NCBI RefSeq assembly: GCF_000308455.1
Contig: NZ_BAFP01000031.1
Span: forward strand, 106,869 to 170,868
DNA from: Nocardia abscessus NBRC 100374
GTDB taxonomy: Bacteria; Actinomycetota; Actinomycetes; Mycobacteriales; Mycobacteriaceae
Reading direction: 5' to 3'
DNA length: 64,000 nucleotides
Each line of letters begins with the position of its first letter. Within the stretch, counting starts at the first letter, position 1. Positions 35,905 through 45,002 of the stretch are shown piece after piece. The notes under the pieces were generated by a model. That model had not been told where the DNA came from, searched no databases, and saw only the letters and a list, made by a program, of their open reading frames with translations. Position numbers and translations under genes: made by a program.

Positions 35905-36438
35905 TCAGTGCGCGCCGTGCAGCGAGTGCACCACCGCGTGGCCTTTGCCGCGCCCGATCAGCCACTTGTTGACCGGCGTGGTCACCACGAACGCCACCGC
36001 GAAGGCGAAGGCCAGGGTGGCCCAGAACAGCACGGTGTTCAGGTGGGCGTCCATCGCACCGGGGACGGCCAGGATCACGGCGTTGTCCACGATCTCCATG
36101 ACCGTGATGGACACCGTGTCGGCGGCCAGTGCGGTGCTGACGGCGGCGGCCAGCGGCAGGCCGGCCCGCAGCACGCCGCGCATGGTGAACGCGTAGCCGA
36201 ACAGGAACGCCAGCACGATGGCCAGCGCCATCGTCGAAGTGTTGTTCCAGCCCAGCGCGGTGCCGATCACCATGCCCAGGACCTCGCCGATGGCGCAGCC
36301 GGTGAGGCAGTGCAGCGTCGCCATGGCCGCCATACGCCAGGTAGCCGAGGAGTGGTGCGCGGTGTGCTGCCCGGCGCTGATCGCCGGGTGGGCGGTAGGC
36401 GAGAGGTGCTCGCCCGAGGTGTCGTGCCTGTGCTCCAT
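35905..36438 (-). CDS. DUF4396 membrane protein
   Basis: A 177-aa membrane protein with four hydrophobic segments and a His-rich N-terminus (MEHRHDTSGEHLSPTAH, then GQHTAHHSS). TLHCLTGCAIGEVLGMVIG carries two Cys of the DUF4396 pattern. His and Cys content, plus a CsoR-like palindrome in front, point to metal handling, perhaps copper. The exact activity is unknown. Confidence 0.85.
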   Translation of the reverse strand: MEHRHDTSGEHLSPTAHPAISAGQHTAHHSSATWRMAAMATLHCLTGCAIGEVLGMVIGTALGWNNTSTMALAIVLAFLFGYAFTMRGVLRAGLPLAAAVSTALAADTVSITVMEIVDNAVILAVPGAMDAHLNTVLFWATLAFAFAVAFVVTTPVNKWLIGRGKGHAVVHSLHGAH

Positions 36439-36448
36439 GGATGGAACT

Positions 36449-36465
36449 ATACCCCCGTAGGGTAT
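36449..36465. promoter_or_regulatory. CsoR-like metal-responsive operator
   Basis: ATACCC-CCGTA-GGGTAT, a perfect 6-base inverted repeat just upstream of the DUF4396 start. Actinobacterial CsoR sites have this G/C-tract form flanked by AT. No csoR gene is in the window. Confidence 0.7.
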
Positions 36466-36545
36466 TTATACAACCCCGAGTTCGCGATTTGCCGGACATG
36501 AGCGGGCGCTATGCCGCAAGATGGCGAAAGTACGAAGGAGGGCGC

Positions 36546-36743
36546 ATGAAATCCGTGCGGATCGATCTCGACCAGAATTTGCTCGACGCGGCGGCCGCGA
36601 TCATGGGCACGTCGACCAGCGACGCCACCATCAACGAGGCCCTGCGCCGGATCGTCGTGCACGAGCGCCAGCTGCACAATCTGGAAAGGCTCGCCGCGAA
36701 CGCGTTCGCCGGGCTGCCGGACGTCGCGATGTCAGACCGCTAG
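36546..36743 (+). CDS. VapB-like antitoxin without a partner
   Basis: A 65-aa VapB-type protein: MKSVRIDLDQNLLDAAAAIMGTSTSDATINEALRRIV has the beta-strand and helix pattern of VapB DNA-binding domains. A GAAGGAGGG ribosome site is in front. No PIN toxin follows; the next gene is on the other strand. It may be an orphan antitoxin or a regulator. Confidence 0.8.
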   Translation: MKSVRIDLDQNLLDAAAAIMGTSTSDATINEALRRIVVHERQLHNLERLAANAFAGLPDVAMSDR

Positions 36744-36785
36744 GCGGCTCGCGGGCGCTGCTCGACGCCTCCGGTGGGGCGGGAG

Positions 36786-37085
36786 CTATCGGGGAGCGGC
36801 GGGCCGTTGCTCATCGAGTGCGCGCAGCCAGACCTCTTCGAACTCCTGAGCATCGATCTGGAGAGCGGTGAACTCGGTCTCGGCATTCAGCTCGTCCGGC
36901 GCCGGAACCGGAATCTGCCCGAGTTCGGTCGTGCCGGTGCCGCGACCGGTCTCGGCCCAGTCGCTGTGCCCGTCGCGGAACATCTCGACCTTGCGCACCT
37001 CGAAGCCGTCGTCGCCGATCTCGCTGAACAGCTCGACCGGCTCGTCGTCGAAGTCGTGGTGCCATTGCGCCTTCAGGTACCACAT
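36786..37085 (-). CDS. DUF6881 protein
   Basis: A 99-aa acidic protein. WYLKAQWHHDFDDEPVELFSEI and GFEVRKVEMFRDGHSDWAE match the DUF6881 pattern, a fold often found in immunity-type or stand-alone small proteins. No toxin partner is adjacent. Function unknown. Confidence 0.75.
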   Translation of the reverse strand: MWYLKAQWHHDFDDEPVELFSEIGDDGFEVRKVEMFRDGHSDWAETGRGTGTTELGQIPVPAPDELNAETEFTALQIDAQEFEEVWLRALDEQRPAAPR

Positions 37086-37275
37086 CGCCCATCAACTCCC
37101 CAGTTCGCGACCGACTCGGAGACCGAACGCACATCAGCCAGCATATGGGTCGGAGTCCAGTGGGTGTGGGGATGAAGTCCGGTGGGCGGGTGGAACGCGA
37201 CTCGGTGGGCGTGGACTGTCGGTGGCCGCTGGCAGAATCCCGGGCACTGTTGGCGTGAGGCGAGGGGTGGGAGTC

Positions 37276-37947
37276 ATGGCGGTCTCTCTTGTCGACGTGC
37301 CCGTGGCGCAGCGGCCGCGCGAGCGGTTGCTGGCGCTCGGGCCGCACGCGCTGAGCGACGCGGAGTTGCTGGCTCTGCTGTTGCGGCAGGGCAGGCGCGG
37401 GGCGAGCGCGCTGGATCTAGCGGTGGAACTGCTGGTCGAGCACGGCGGCCTCGCCGGGCTGGCGTCGGCGCGCCCGGAGGAGTTGTCCCGCCGAGCGGGC
37501 GTCGGCGTCGCGAAGGCCGCCGCGATCATCGCCGCGTTCCACCTCGGCGCACGAGCACGCGGCAGGCCGGACACCGCGATCCGGCTGACCAGCCCAGCCG
37601 ACGTGGCCGCCGCCGCCCGCCCCCACTTCGCGGGCGCCCGTGTCGAGCGCCTGCTCGTGCTGGTCTGCGACGCGCAGAACCGCCTGCGCCAAAAGGTTTT
37701 CGTCGCCGAAGGCGCCATCGACCAAGTCGCCGTCCCGGTCCGCGAAATCCTGAACACCGTCCTCCGCCACGACGGCCGAGCCTTCGCCATAGTGCACAAC
37801 CACCCCTCCGGCGACCCAACCCCCAGCCTCGACGACCGCCGCACCACCACCCTCCTCACCGAAGCCGCCCACACCGTAGGCCTCCGCTTCCTGGACCACG
37901 TGGTGCTCGCCGGCGAGAGCTGGTCCAGCGCTCCGGCTATCCGGTGA
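37276..37947 (+). CDS. radC: RadC/JAB-domain protein
   Basis: A 223-aa RadC-family protein. The N-terminal UPF0758 helix-hairpin region is RERLLALGPHALSDAELLALLLRQG. The JAB-like metal site is visible in FAIVHNHPSGDPTPSLDD (His-x-His and Asp). Despite the name, a role in DNA repair is not proven. ATG 37276 follows GAGGGGTGGGAG. It is convergent with sdhB across a shared terminator. Confidence 0.9.
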   Translation: MAVSLVDVPVAQRPRERLLALGPHALSDAELLALLLRQGRRGASALDLAVELLVEHGGLAGLASARPEELSRRAGVGVAKAAAIIAAFHLGARARGRPDTAIRLTSPADVAAAARPHFAGARVERLLVLVCDAQNRLRQKVFVAEGAIDQVAVPVREILNTVLRHDGRAFAIVHNHPSGDPTPSLDDRRTTTLLTEAAHTVGLRFLDHVVLAGESWSSAPAIR

Positions 37948-38005
37948 ACTGTGTGAAACACGATGTACTTGCCGATCGCGGCAACCGGGCCGAGGCAGGA
38001 ACGGC

Positions 38006-38041
38006 GAAGGCCGCCTTCATCGGGTGACGGAGGCGGCCTTC
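38006..38041. terminator. Two-way terminator between radC and sdhB
   Basis: Perfect 10-base arms GAAGGCCGCC (38006-38015) and GGCGGCCTTC (38032-38041), followed by GCTTTT on the plus strand. It serves radC and probably sdhB from the other side. Confidence 0.8.
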
Positions 38042-38062
38042 GCTTTTCGGCTGGGCCAGAGG

Positions 38063-38836
38063 TCAGCGGGTGAAGAGCAGGGCTCGCTTGACTTCTTGGA
38101 TGGCCTTGGTGACCTCGATGCCGCGGGGGCAGGCGTCGGTGCAGTTGAAGGTGGTGCGGCAGCGCCAGACGCCTTCGACGTCGTTGAGGATGTCGAGGCG
38201 TTCGCGGGCGGCTTCGTCGCGGCTGTCGAAGATGAAGCGGTGGGCGTTCACGATCGCGGCCGGGCCGAAGTAGCTGCCGTCGCTCCAGTACACGGGGCAG
38301 GAAGTGGTGCAGCAGGCGCACAGGATGCACTTGGTGGTGTCGTCGAACCGGGCGCGGTCGGCCTGGCTCTGGATGCGCTCGCGGGTGGGCTCGTTACCCG
38401 TGGTGATCAGGTACGGCTTCACCGCGCGGAACGCGTCGAAGAACGGCTCCATGTTCACCACGAGGTCCTTCTCCACGGGCAGGCCGCGGATCGGCTCGAC
38501 GGTGACGGTGATCGACTTGCCGCCCTTGGGCAGCATGTCCTTCATCAGCACCTTGCAGGCCAGCCGGTTGACGCCGTTGATCCGCATGGCATCGGACCCG
38601 CAGACGCCGTGCGCGCAGGAACGGCGGAAGGTGAGCGTGCCGTCCAGGTAGGACTTGATGTAGATCAGCACGTTCAGGAAGCGGTCGGTCGACAGGACCG
38701 GCACCTGGAAGGACTCCCAGTGCGCGCCCTTGTCGTCCTCCGGGTTGAACCGGGCCACCTTGACGGTGATCATCACCGAGCCCTCGGGGACCGGAGCGGG
38801 CTTCTGCGAAGAGGGTGCTTCGGCAACAGCAGTCAT
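38063..38836 (-). CDS. sdhB: Succinate dehydrogenase iron-sulfur subunit
   Basis: A 257-aa SdhB. The [2Fe-2S] ligands lie in RRSCAHGVCGSDAMRINGVNRLAC, with the first four-residue spacing of the family. The [4Fe-4S] and [3Fe-4S] ligands are in CILCACCTTSCPVYW and RCRTTFNCTDACPRGI. It passes electrons from SdhA to quinone. Its ATG overlaps the sdhA stop by one base. Last gene of sdhCDAB. Confidence 0.95.
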   Translation of the reverse strand: MTAVAEAPSSQKPAPVPEGSVMITVKVARFNPEDDKGAHWESFQVPVLSTDRFLNVLIYIKSYLDGTLTFRRSCAHGVCGSDAMRINGVNRLACKVLMKDMLPKGGKSITVTVEPIRGLPVEKDLVVNMEPFFDAFRAVKPYLITTGNEPTRERIQSQADRARFDDTTKCILCACCTTSCPVYWSDGSYFGPAAIVNAHRFIFDSRDEAARERLDILNDVEGVWRCRTTFNCTDACPRGIEVTKAIQEVKRALLFTR

Positions 38837-40635
38837 CAGTACTTACGCTCCATCGGCTCGTAACGGGTCTGCACCACCGGCTTGAAGTCCAGGCGGATGT
38901 CCGAGAGGAGATCCGAGCCCTCCTTGTAGGCCATTGTGTGCCGCATGAAGTTCACGTCGTCGCGGTCCGGGTAGTCCTCGCGAGCGTGGCCGCCGCGCGA
39001 TTCCTTGCGGTTGAGCGCGCCCACCACGGTGACCTCGGCCAGCTCGAGCAGGAAGCCGAGCTCGACGGCCTCGAGCAGGTCGCTGTTGTAGCGCTGGCCC
39101 TTGTCCTGCACGGTGATCCGCGCGTAGCGCTCCTTGAGCGCGTGGATGTCGGTGAGCGCCTGCTTGAGCGTGTCCTCGGTGCGGAACACCGAGGCGTTGT
39201 TGTCCATCGACCGCTGCAGCTCGGTGCGGATGTCGGCCACCCGCTCGTCGCCGTGCTCGCTCAGCAGCTGGGCCAGCCAGTCCTGCACCATCTGCGCCGG
39301 GTTCTCCGGCAGTTCGACGAACTCGCTGCGCTGCGCGTACTCCGCGGCGGCGATGCCGGCCCGGCGGCCGAACACGTTGATGTCCAGCAGCGAGTTGGTG
39401 CCGAGACGGTTGGCGCCGTGCACCGAGACGCACGCGCACTCGCCCGCGGCGTAGAGGCCGGGGACGACGTCGCTGTTGTTGCGCAGCACCTCGCCGCGGA
39501 TGCGGGTCGGGATGCCGCCCATCACGTAGTGACAGGTCGGGAACACCGGCACCAGTTCCTTCACCGGGTCCACACCCAGGTAGGTGCGGGAGAACTCGGT
39601 GATGTCGGGCAGCTTCTCCTCGAGCACGTCCTCGCCGAGGTGGGTCACGTCGATGTAGACGTAGTCCTTGTTCGGTCCCGCGCCACGGCCCTCCAGCACC
39701 TCCAGCACCATCGAGCGGGCGACGATGTCGCGCGGCGCGAGGTCCTTGATGGTGGGGGCGTAGCGCTCCATGAACCGCTCGCCGTCGGCGTTGCGCAGGA
39801 TGCCGCCCTCGCCGCGGACGGCCTCGGAGATGAGGATGCCCAGGCCGGCCAGGCCCGTCGGGTGGAACTGGTGGAACTCCATGTCCTCCAGCGGCAGGCC
39901 CTTGCGGAACACGATCGCCATGCCGTCGCCGGTCAGCGTGTGCGCGTTCGAGGTGGTCTTGTACATCCGGCCCGAGCCGCCCGTGGCGAACACAATCGAC
40001 TTGGCGTGGAAGACGTGCAGTTCACCGGTGGCCAGCTCGTAGGCGACCACGCCGGTGGCGACCGGACCGCGTTCGGTCTCGGTGAGCACCAGGTCGAGCA
40101 CGTAGAACTCGTTGAAGAACTCCACGTCGTGCTTGACGCAGTTCTGGTACAGCGTCTGCAGGATCATGTGGCCGGTGCGGTCGGCGGCATAGCACGCGCG
40201 GCGGACCGGGGCCTTGCCGTGATCGCGGGTGTGGCCGCCGAAGCGCCGCTGGTCGATCTTGCCCTCGGGCGTCCGGTTGAACGGCAGGCCCATCTTCTCC
40301 AGATCGAGCACCGCGTCGATGGCCTCTTTGGCCATGATCTCCGCGGCGTCCTGGTCGACCAGGTAGTCACCACCCTTGACCGTGTCGAAGGTGTGCCATT
40401 CCCAGTTGTCCTCTTCGACGTTGGCCAGCGCGGCGCACATGCCGCCCTGGGCCGCGCCGGTGTGGCTGCGAGTCGGGTACAGCTTGGTCAGCACCGCCGT
40501 CCGAGCACGCGGGCCGGCCTCGATCGCGGCGCGCATGCCCGCGCCGCCCGCGCCGACGATGACGACGTCGTAGCGGTGCTCCTGGACAGGACGAGATCCA
40601 CCAGTCCCGATGATTCGTTCGCTGCGCTCACTCAT
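38836..40635 (-). CDS. sdhA: Succinate dehydrogenase flavoprotein subunit
   Basis: A 599-aa SdhA. The FAD domain begins YDVVIVGAGGAGMRAAIEAG. The flavin-linking His is in LYPTRSHTGAAQGGM. Catalytic residues include the QFHPTGL stretch and the Arg in GGIPTRIRGEV. The first ten residues (MSERSERIIG) come from a repeat-like sequence also found before sdhD, so the natural N-terminus may begin nearer VQEHRYD. It oxidises succinate to fumarate at the membrane. Confidence 0.95.
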   Translation of the reverse strand: MSERSERIIGTGGSRPVQEHRYDVVIVGAGGAGMRAAIEAGPRARTAVLTKLYPTRSHTGAAQGGMCAALANVEEDNWEWHTFDTVKGGDYLVDQDAAEIMAKEAIDAVLDLEKMGLPFNRTPEGKIDQRRFGGHTRDHGKAPVRRACYAADRTGHMILQTLYQNCVKHDVEFFNEFYVLDLVLTETERGPVATGVVAYELATGELHVFHAKSIVFATGGSGRMYKTTSNAHTLTGDGMAIVFRKGLPLEDMEFHQFHPTGLAGLGILISEAVRGEGGILRNADGERFMERYAPTIKDLAPRDIVARSMVLEVLEGRGAGPNKDYVYIDVTHLGEDVLEEKLPDITEFSRTYLGVDPVKELVPVFPTCHYVMGGIPTRIRGEVLRNNSDVVPGLYAAGECACVSVHGANRLGTNSLLDINVFGRRAGIAAAEYAQRSEFVELPENPAQMVQDWLAQLLSEHGDERVADIRTELQRSMDNNASVFRTEDTLKQALTDIHALKERYARITVQDKGQRYNSDLLEAVELGFLLELAEVTVVGALNRKESRGGHAREDYPDRDDVNFMRHTMAYKEGSDLLSDIRLDFKPVVQTRYEPMERKY

Positions 40636-40651
40636 GCGAGGGGGCCTGTTC

Positions 40652-41083
40652 CTAACTGATGTTGGGGTCGAAGGTGAAGATGACGTAGGTGCCCACGCCC
40701 ATGATCAGGATCATCGAGATGGCCAGCAGGGTCTTGAGCCAGAACCGGGTCGAGTCCTTGCGGGAGTAGTCGTCGATGACGGTGCGCAGGCCGTTGCCGC
40801 CGTGCAACTGCGCCAGCCACAGCATGCTCAGGTCCCAGAACTGCCAGAACGGGCTGGACCAGCGTCCCGCGACGAAGGCGAAGTTGAGTCGCTTCACACC
40901 GCCGTCGAGCAGCAGCATGATCGTCATGTGGCCGAGCACCAGCACGATCAGCAGCAGGCCGGAGAACCGCATGAACAGCCAGGCGTACTTCTCGAAGTTG
41001 TTGCTCGAGCGCGCGCGTGGCGAGCGGGGCAGATCCAGGCTGGCCGGCCGGTCGTAGGACTTACCGAGAACAGGTGCGCTCAT
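40652..41083 (-). CDS. sdhD: Succinate dehydrogenase membrane subunit SdhD
   Basis: A 143-aa membrane anchor with three helices. ASLDLPRSPRARSSNNFEKYAWLF is the N-terminal arm. Helix 1 reads FSGLLLIVLVLGHMTIMLLL with a heme-type His, and WLAQLHGGNGLRTVIDDYSR follows. The ATG overlaps the stop of the 27-codon leader-like ORF (ATGA). It anchors SdhAB and binds quinone with SdhC. Confidence 0.9.
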   Translation of the reverse strand: MSAPVLGKSYDRPASLDLPRSPRARSSNNFEKYAWLFMRFSGLLLIVLVLGHMTIMLLLDGGVKRLNFAFVAGRWSSPFWQFWDLSMLWLAQLHGGNGLRTVIDDYSRKDSTRFWLKTLLAISMILIMGVGTYVIFTFDPNIS

Positions 41084-41163
41084 GCCTCCACCTCGCTGGC
41101 GCTCGGCTCCGGCATGACCGCACTGGCGGCTGTGTTCATGAGTCGCTCGCTTCGCTCGCTCAT
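41080..41163 (-). CDS. Possible 27-aa coupling ORF between sdhC and sdhD
   Basis: ATG 41163, three bases after the sdhC stop, opens MSERSERLMNTAASAVMPEP and runs to a stop overlapping the sdhD start. The first 20 bases (ATGAGCGAGCGAAGCGAGCG) are a palindromic repeat; a close relative forms the start of sdhA. It may only bridge the gap for ribosomes. Confidence 0.35.
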   Translation of the reverse strand: MSERSERLMNTAASAVMPEPSASEVEA

Positions 41164-41165
41164 TA

Positions 41166-41564
41166 TCAGTGCTCCGTGAACAGGTAGAAGAACTGGCGTC
41201 CGATCGCCGGAACGGCCAGCAGGAACCAGATCGCAAGGATGATCCAGAGCATCAGGCGCTGGTACTTCGGTCCCTTGGACCAGAAGTCCACCAGGATCAC
41301 GCGGACGCCGTTGAGCGCGTGGAACAGCACGACGACGACCAAGCCCATTTCCATCAACGCCACGATGGGCGTCTTGTAGATCTCGATCGCCTCGTTGTAG
41401 GTGTCCGGGCTCACCCGCACCAGGGCGGTATCCAGCACGTGGACGAAGAGGAAGAAGAAGATGGCGACGCCGGTGATCCGGTGCAGCGCCCACGACCACA
41501 TTCCGGGGTCGCCTCGGTACAGCGTCTTCCGCTTCGGCTGGGCCGGAGCTTCAATCGTGGTCAT
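41166..41564 (-). CDS. sdhC: Succinate dehydrogenase cytochrome b subunit SdhC
   Basis: A 132-aa membrane subunit with three helices. TLYRGDPGMWSWALHRITG leads into helix 1, and VAIFFFLFVHVLDTALVRVS and VVVVLFHALNGVRVILVDF carry heme-ligand His candidates. ATG 41564 (MTTIEAPAQP) is preferred; an in-frame ATG at 41582 adds six residues. First gene of the sdhCDAB operon, divergent from cdd. Confidence 0.9.
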   Translation of the reverse strand: MTTIEAPAQPKRKTLYRGDPGMWSWALHRITGVAIFFFLFVHVLDTALVRVSPDTYNEAIEIYKTPIVALMEMGLVVVVLFHALNGVRVILVDFWSKGPKYQRLMLWIILAIWFLLAVPAIGRQFFYLFTEH

Positions 41565-41843
41565 AGAGTGCGATGCCTCCAACGTCGTTGATGGACCCCG
41601 GTTGCAGGTCCGACGCCGACGGCGTTGGGGGCGAATGCCCAGGTGGCTGTACTCCGGCCCGTCGCAGGGGAAACCTGAACCGATCTGTTCTGGACTCTAA
41701 TCCCCCGGCAATCCCGGAACTAATTCGGCGTACCGTGCGTTGCGCGACATCCAATCGGGTTAGGCTTACCTTTCTTGATGTGTGCGGGGTTGCGTCGTGG
41801 CCCTCGCGCGGCCGTGATCGGGTCGGTCCGAGAGAGGTTCCCC

Positions 41844-42245
41844 ATGGCGGAAATCGACTGGAAGTTGTTGCGCGACAACGCATTTCAAGTTATGCGGAAT
41901 GCCTATGCGCCGTACTCGCGGTTTCCGGTCGGCGCCGCTGCTCTCAGTGCCGATGGCCGAATTGTGAGCGGTTGCAATGTGGAGAATGTCTCATATGGAT
42001 TGGGCCTGTGTGCCGAATGTGTACTCATCGGTAACTTGATTTCGGGGGGTGGAGGGCGTCTGACGGCGGTCTCCGTGACCGATTCTCGCGGCGAAATCCT
42101 GATGCCCTGCGGTCGCTGCAGACAGTTGCTCTACGAGCACGGCGGGGCCGATCTGCTCGTCGATCACAAGGCGGGAGCGGTGCCGTTGCGCACTCTGCTG
42201 CCGGACGCGTTCGGTCCGGACGACTTGGACGCGGGACAGCTGTAG
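41844..42245 (+). CDS. cdd: Cytidine deaminase
   Basis: A 133-aa cytidine deaminase for pyrimidine salvage. AYAPYSRFPVGAAALSADGRIVSGCNVEN is the substrate side. The zinc site is formed by LCAECVLIGN (the tetrameric Cys type) and MPCGRCRQLLYE. The 260-base gap before it holds the cdd and sdhC promoters. It starts the cdd-deoA-add salvage group. Confidence 0.92.
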   Translation: MAEIDWKLLRDNAFQVMRNAYAPYSRFPVGAAALSADGRIVSGCNVENVSYGLGLCAECVLIGNLISGGGGRLTAVSVTDSRGEILMPCGRCRQLLYEHGGADLLVDHKAGAVPLRTLLPDAFGPDDLDAGQL

Positions 42246-42328
42246 CCGGTTCTCTCGGCGACGCTGAGGCGGTTGCATCCCATCGGCGAGAAACCGGTTC
42301 TGCGACGGCTCATGCCAAACTGGCGACC

Positions 42329-43621
42329 GTGACGGCACTGGACGCGGTTTCGATCATCACCACCAAGCGCGATGGCGGGCAACTGTCGGATGCGCAGATC
42401 GACTGGGTGATCGACGCGTTCACCCGCGGTGTGGTGGCCGACGAGCAGATGTCCGCGCTGGCCATGGCGATTGTCTGGCGGGGGATGACCCGGCGTGAGA
42501 CGGCCAGATGGACCGCCGCGATGATCGCCTCCGGGCGGCGTATGGACCTCACCGACCTGCCACGCCCGACTGTGGACAAGCACTCGACCGGTGGCGTCGG
42601 CGACAAGATCACGCTGCCGCTGGCGCCGCTGGTCGCAGCGTGCGGCGCGGCGGTGCCGCAATTGTCCGGGCGCGGCCTCGGCCACACCGGCGGCACCCTG
42701 GACAAGCTGGAGTCCATCCCCGGCTGGCAGGCCGACGTGCCGGTGTCGCGGATGCGGGACCTGCTGACCGACCCTGCCATCGGTGCGGTGATCTGCGCGG
42801 CAGGAGCCGACCTCGCACCCGCGGACCGGCGACTGTACGCCCTGCGCGACGTGACCGGCACGGTCGAATCGATTCCGCTGATCGCCAGTTCGATCATGAG
42901 CAAGAAGATCGCCGAGGGCACCGCGGCGCTGCTGCTCGACGTCAAGGTCGGCTCCGGCGCGTTCCTGAAGACCTCGGACGGGGCGCGGGAGTTGGCCACG
43001 GCGATGGTCGAACTCGGCAACGACGCGGGCGTGCGGACGGTGGCGCTGCTCACCGCCATGGACATCCCGCTCGGCCGGACGGCGGGCAACGCTCTGGAAG
43101 TCGCGGAATCGGTGGAGGTGCTCGCGGGCGGCGGGCCCGCCGACGTCGTCGAGCTGACCCTCGCCTTGGCCCGCGAGATGGTCGCGCTGGCCGGCCTCGA
43201 TGCCGACCCCGCCGAGGCGCTGGCCGACGGCCGGGCGATGGACCACTGGCGCGCGATGGTCCGCGCCCAGGGCGGCGACCCGGACGCGCCGCTGCCCACC
43301 GCGAAACACACCGAGACCGTGCGCGCCGACGCCGACGGCGTGCTGACCCGGCTCGACGCGCTGGGTGTCGGTATCGCCGCCTGGCGCCTGGGCGCGGGCC
43401 GCGCACGTCAGGGTGATCCGGTGCAGTTCGGCGCGGGCATCGAGATGCACGCCAAACCGGGCGAGGCCGTGACCACGGGACAGCCGTTGCTCACCATGCA
43501 CACCGACACCCCCGACGCCTTCACCGGCGCCATGGCGGCCCTGCGTGACGCCGTCACGATCGAAGCCGATGCCTCGCCGGTGCCTGCCGCCCCGCTGATC
43601 CTCGATCGAATCGTGTCCTGA
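42329..43621 (+). CDS. deoA: Thymidine phosphorylase
   Basis: A 430-aa pyrimidine-nucleoside phosphorylase. [17 protein letters not shown] is in the N-terminal helices. The phosphate site is [18 protein letters not shown], the family signature [20 protein letters not shown], and [26 protein letters not shown] follows. It splits thymidine and deoxyuridine to base and deoxyribose-1-phosphate. GTG 42329 is chosen. Follows cdd at 83 bases. Confidence 0.95.
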   Translation: MTALDAVSIITTKRDGGQLSDAQIDWVIDAFTRGVVADEQMSALAMAIVWRGMTRRETARWTAAMIASGRRMDLTDLPRPTVDKHSTGGVGDKITLPLAPLVAACGAAVPQLSGRGLGHTGGTLDKLESIPGWQADVPVSRMRDLLTDPAIGAVICAAGADLAPADRRLYALRDVTGTVESIPLIASSIMSKKIAEGTAALLLDVKVGSGAFLKTSDGARELATAMVELGNDAGVRTVALLTAMDIPLGRTAGNALEVAESVEVLAGGGPADVVELTLALAREMVALAGLDADPAEALADGRAMDHWRAMVRAQGGDPDAPLPTAKHTETVRADADGVLTRLDALGVGIAAWRLGAGRARQGDPVQFGAGIEMHAKPGEAVTTGQPLLTMHTDTPDAFTGAMAALRDAVTIEADASPVPAAPLILDRIVS

Positions 43622-43773
43622 CCGACCTTCGGTCCGGGTTGCGCTTCGGCTGCCGCAACGGTGGGGTCCGGGCGGTGTCCGCTTGTGGACCGGCCCGCAT
43701 CCAGCGGGCAACGAGATGGTTGCCACGGCCGGAGTCGGCTGCCGTTTCGGCGCGGTGCGGCTACCGTCGATAC

Positions 43774-44871
43774 ATGACTGGACCGATGCCTCTCACTCTC
43801 GCCTCGATCCGCCAAGCGCCGAAGGCACTGCTGCACGATCACCTCGACGGTGGCCTGCGGCCCGCGACGGTGCTCGAACTCGCCGCGCACAGCGGCTACG
43901 ACGACCTACCCGCCACCGACGAGGCGGCGCTGGCGGCCTGGTTCCGCGACGCGGCCGACAGCGGATCGCTGGAACGGTACCTGGAGACCTTCGCCCACAC
44001 CGTCGCCGTGATGCAGACCCCGGAGGGCCTGCGCCGCGTCGCCCGGGAATGCGCCGAGGACCTCGCCGCCGACGGCGTCGTGTACGCGGAAGTGCGTTTC
44101 GCCCCCGAACAGCACTTGGAGCGCGGACTGACGCTGGACGAGGTGGTCGAGCACACGTTGGCCGGATTCCGCGAAGGCGAGGCGGCCGCCGCGGAGCAGG
44201 GCCACCCCATCGTGGTGACCTGCCTGCTCACCGCGATGCGGCACGCGGCGCGCTCGCGGGAGATCGCGGAACTGACGGTGCGCTTCCGCGATCGCGGGGT
44301 GGGCGGCTTCGACATCGCGGGCGCGGAGGCCGGTTACCCGCCGAGCAGGCACCTCGACGCGTTCGAGTACATGCGCGCGAACAGTGCGCACTTCACCATC
44401 CACGCGGGTGAGGCGTTCGGCCTGCCGTCCATCCACGAGGCCCTCGCGTTCTGTGGTTGCGACCGGCTCGGTCACGGCGTGCGGATCACCGACGACATCA
44501 GCGTGCCCGGCGCGGTCGAGGACGCACAGCTCGGCCTGGTCGCCAACTATGTCCGGGACATGCGCATCCCGCTGGAGCTGTGTCCGTCGTCGAACGTGCA
44601 GACCGGCGCCGTGCCGTCGCTGGACAAGCATCCGTTCGACCTGCTGGCCCGGCTGCGCTTCCGCGTCACGGTCAATACCGACAACCGGCTGATGAGCGAC
44701 ACCAGCATGAGCCAGGAGATGCTCAAGCTGGTCGAGACGTTCGGCTACGGCTGGAGTGACCTGGAGCGGTTCACCATCAACGCCATGAAGTCGGCGTTCA
44801 TCCCGTTCCCCGAGCGGCTGCGGATCATCGACAACATCATCAAGCCCGGATACGCGGTGCTCATCGGGTAG
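43774..44871 (+). CDS. add: Adenosine deaminase
   Basis: A 365-aa adenosine deaminase. The zinc site is [12 protein letters not shown] (His-x-His), [10 protein letters not shown] (His and Glu) and [11 protein letters not shown] (His). SSNVQTGAV and [11 protein letters not shown] give the Asp residues. It converts adenosine to inosine for purine salvage. ATG 43774 is the family start; ATG 43786 is an alternative. Confidence 0.95.
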   Translation: MTGPMPLTLASIRQAPKALLHDHLDGGLRPATVLELAAHSGYDDLPATDEAALAAWFRDAADSGSLERYLETFAHTVAVMQTPEGLRRVARECAEDLAADGVVYAEVRFAPEQHLERGLTLDEVVEHTLAGFREGEAAAAEQGHPIVVTCLLTAMRHAARSREIAELTVRFRDRGVGGFDIAGAEAGYPPSRHLDAFEYMRANSAHFTIHAGEAFGLPSIHEALAFCGCDRLGHGVRITDDISVPGAVEDAQLGLVANYVRDMRIPLELCPSSNVQTGAVPSLDKHPFDLLARLRFRVTVNTDNRLMSDTSMSQEMLKLVETFGYGWSDLERFTINAMKSAFIPFPERLRIIDNIIKPGYAVLIG

Positions 44872-45002
44872 GGGGACCCGTCCTCGCGATCGATTGCCGG
44901 GTGCGGCATCGAAGGAACCGCCGAGCCCGTCGTGCCGGAAAGGTACGAATCGGCGATGCGGCTTTGCAGGCGCCCGGCAACCGGTTCGCTAGCGTGACGA
45001 AC

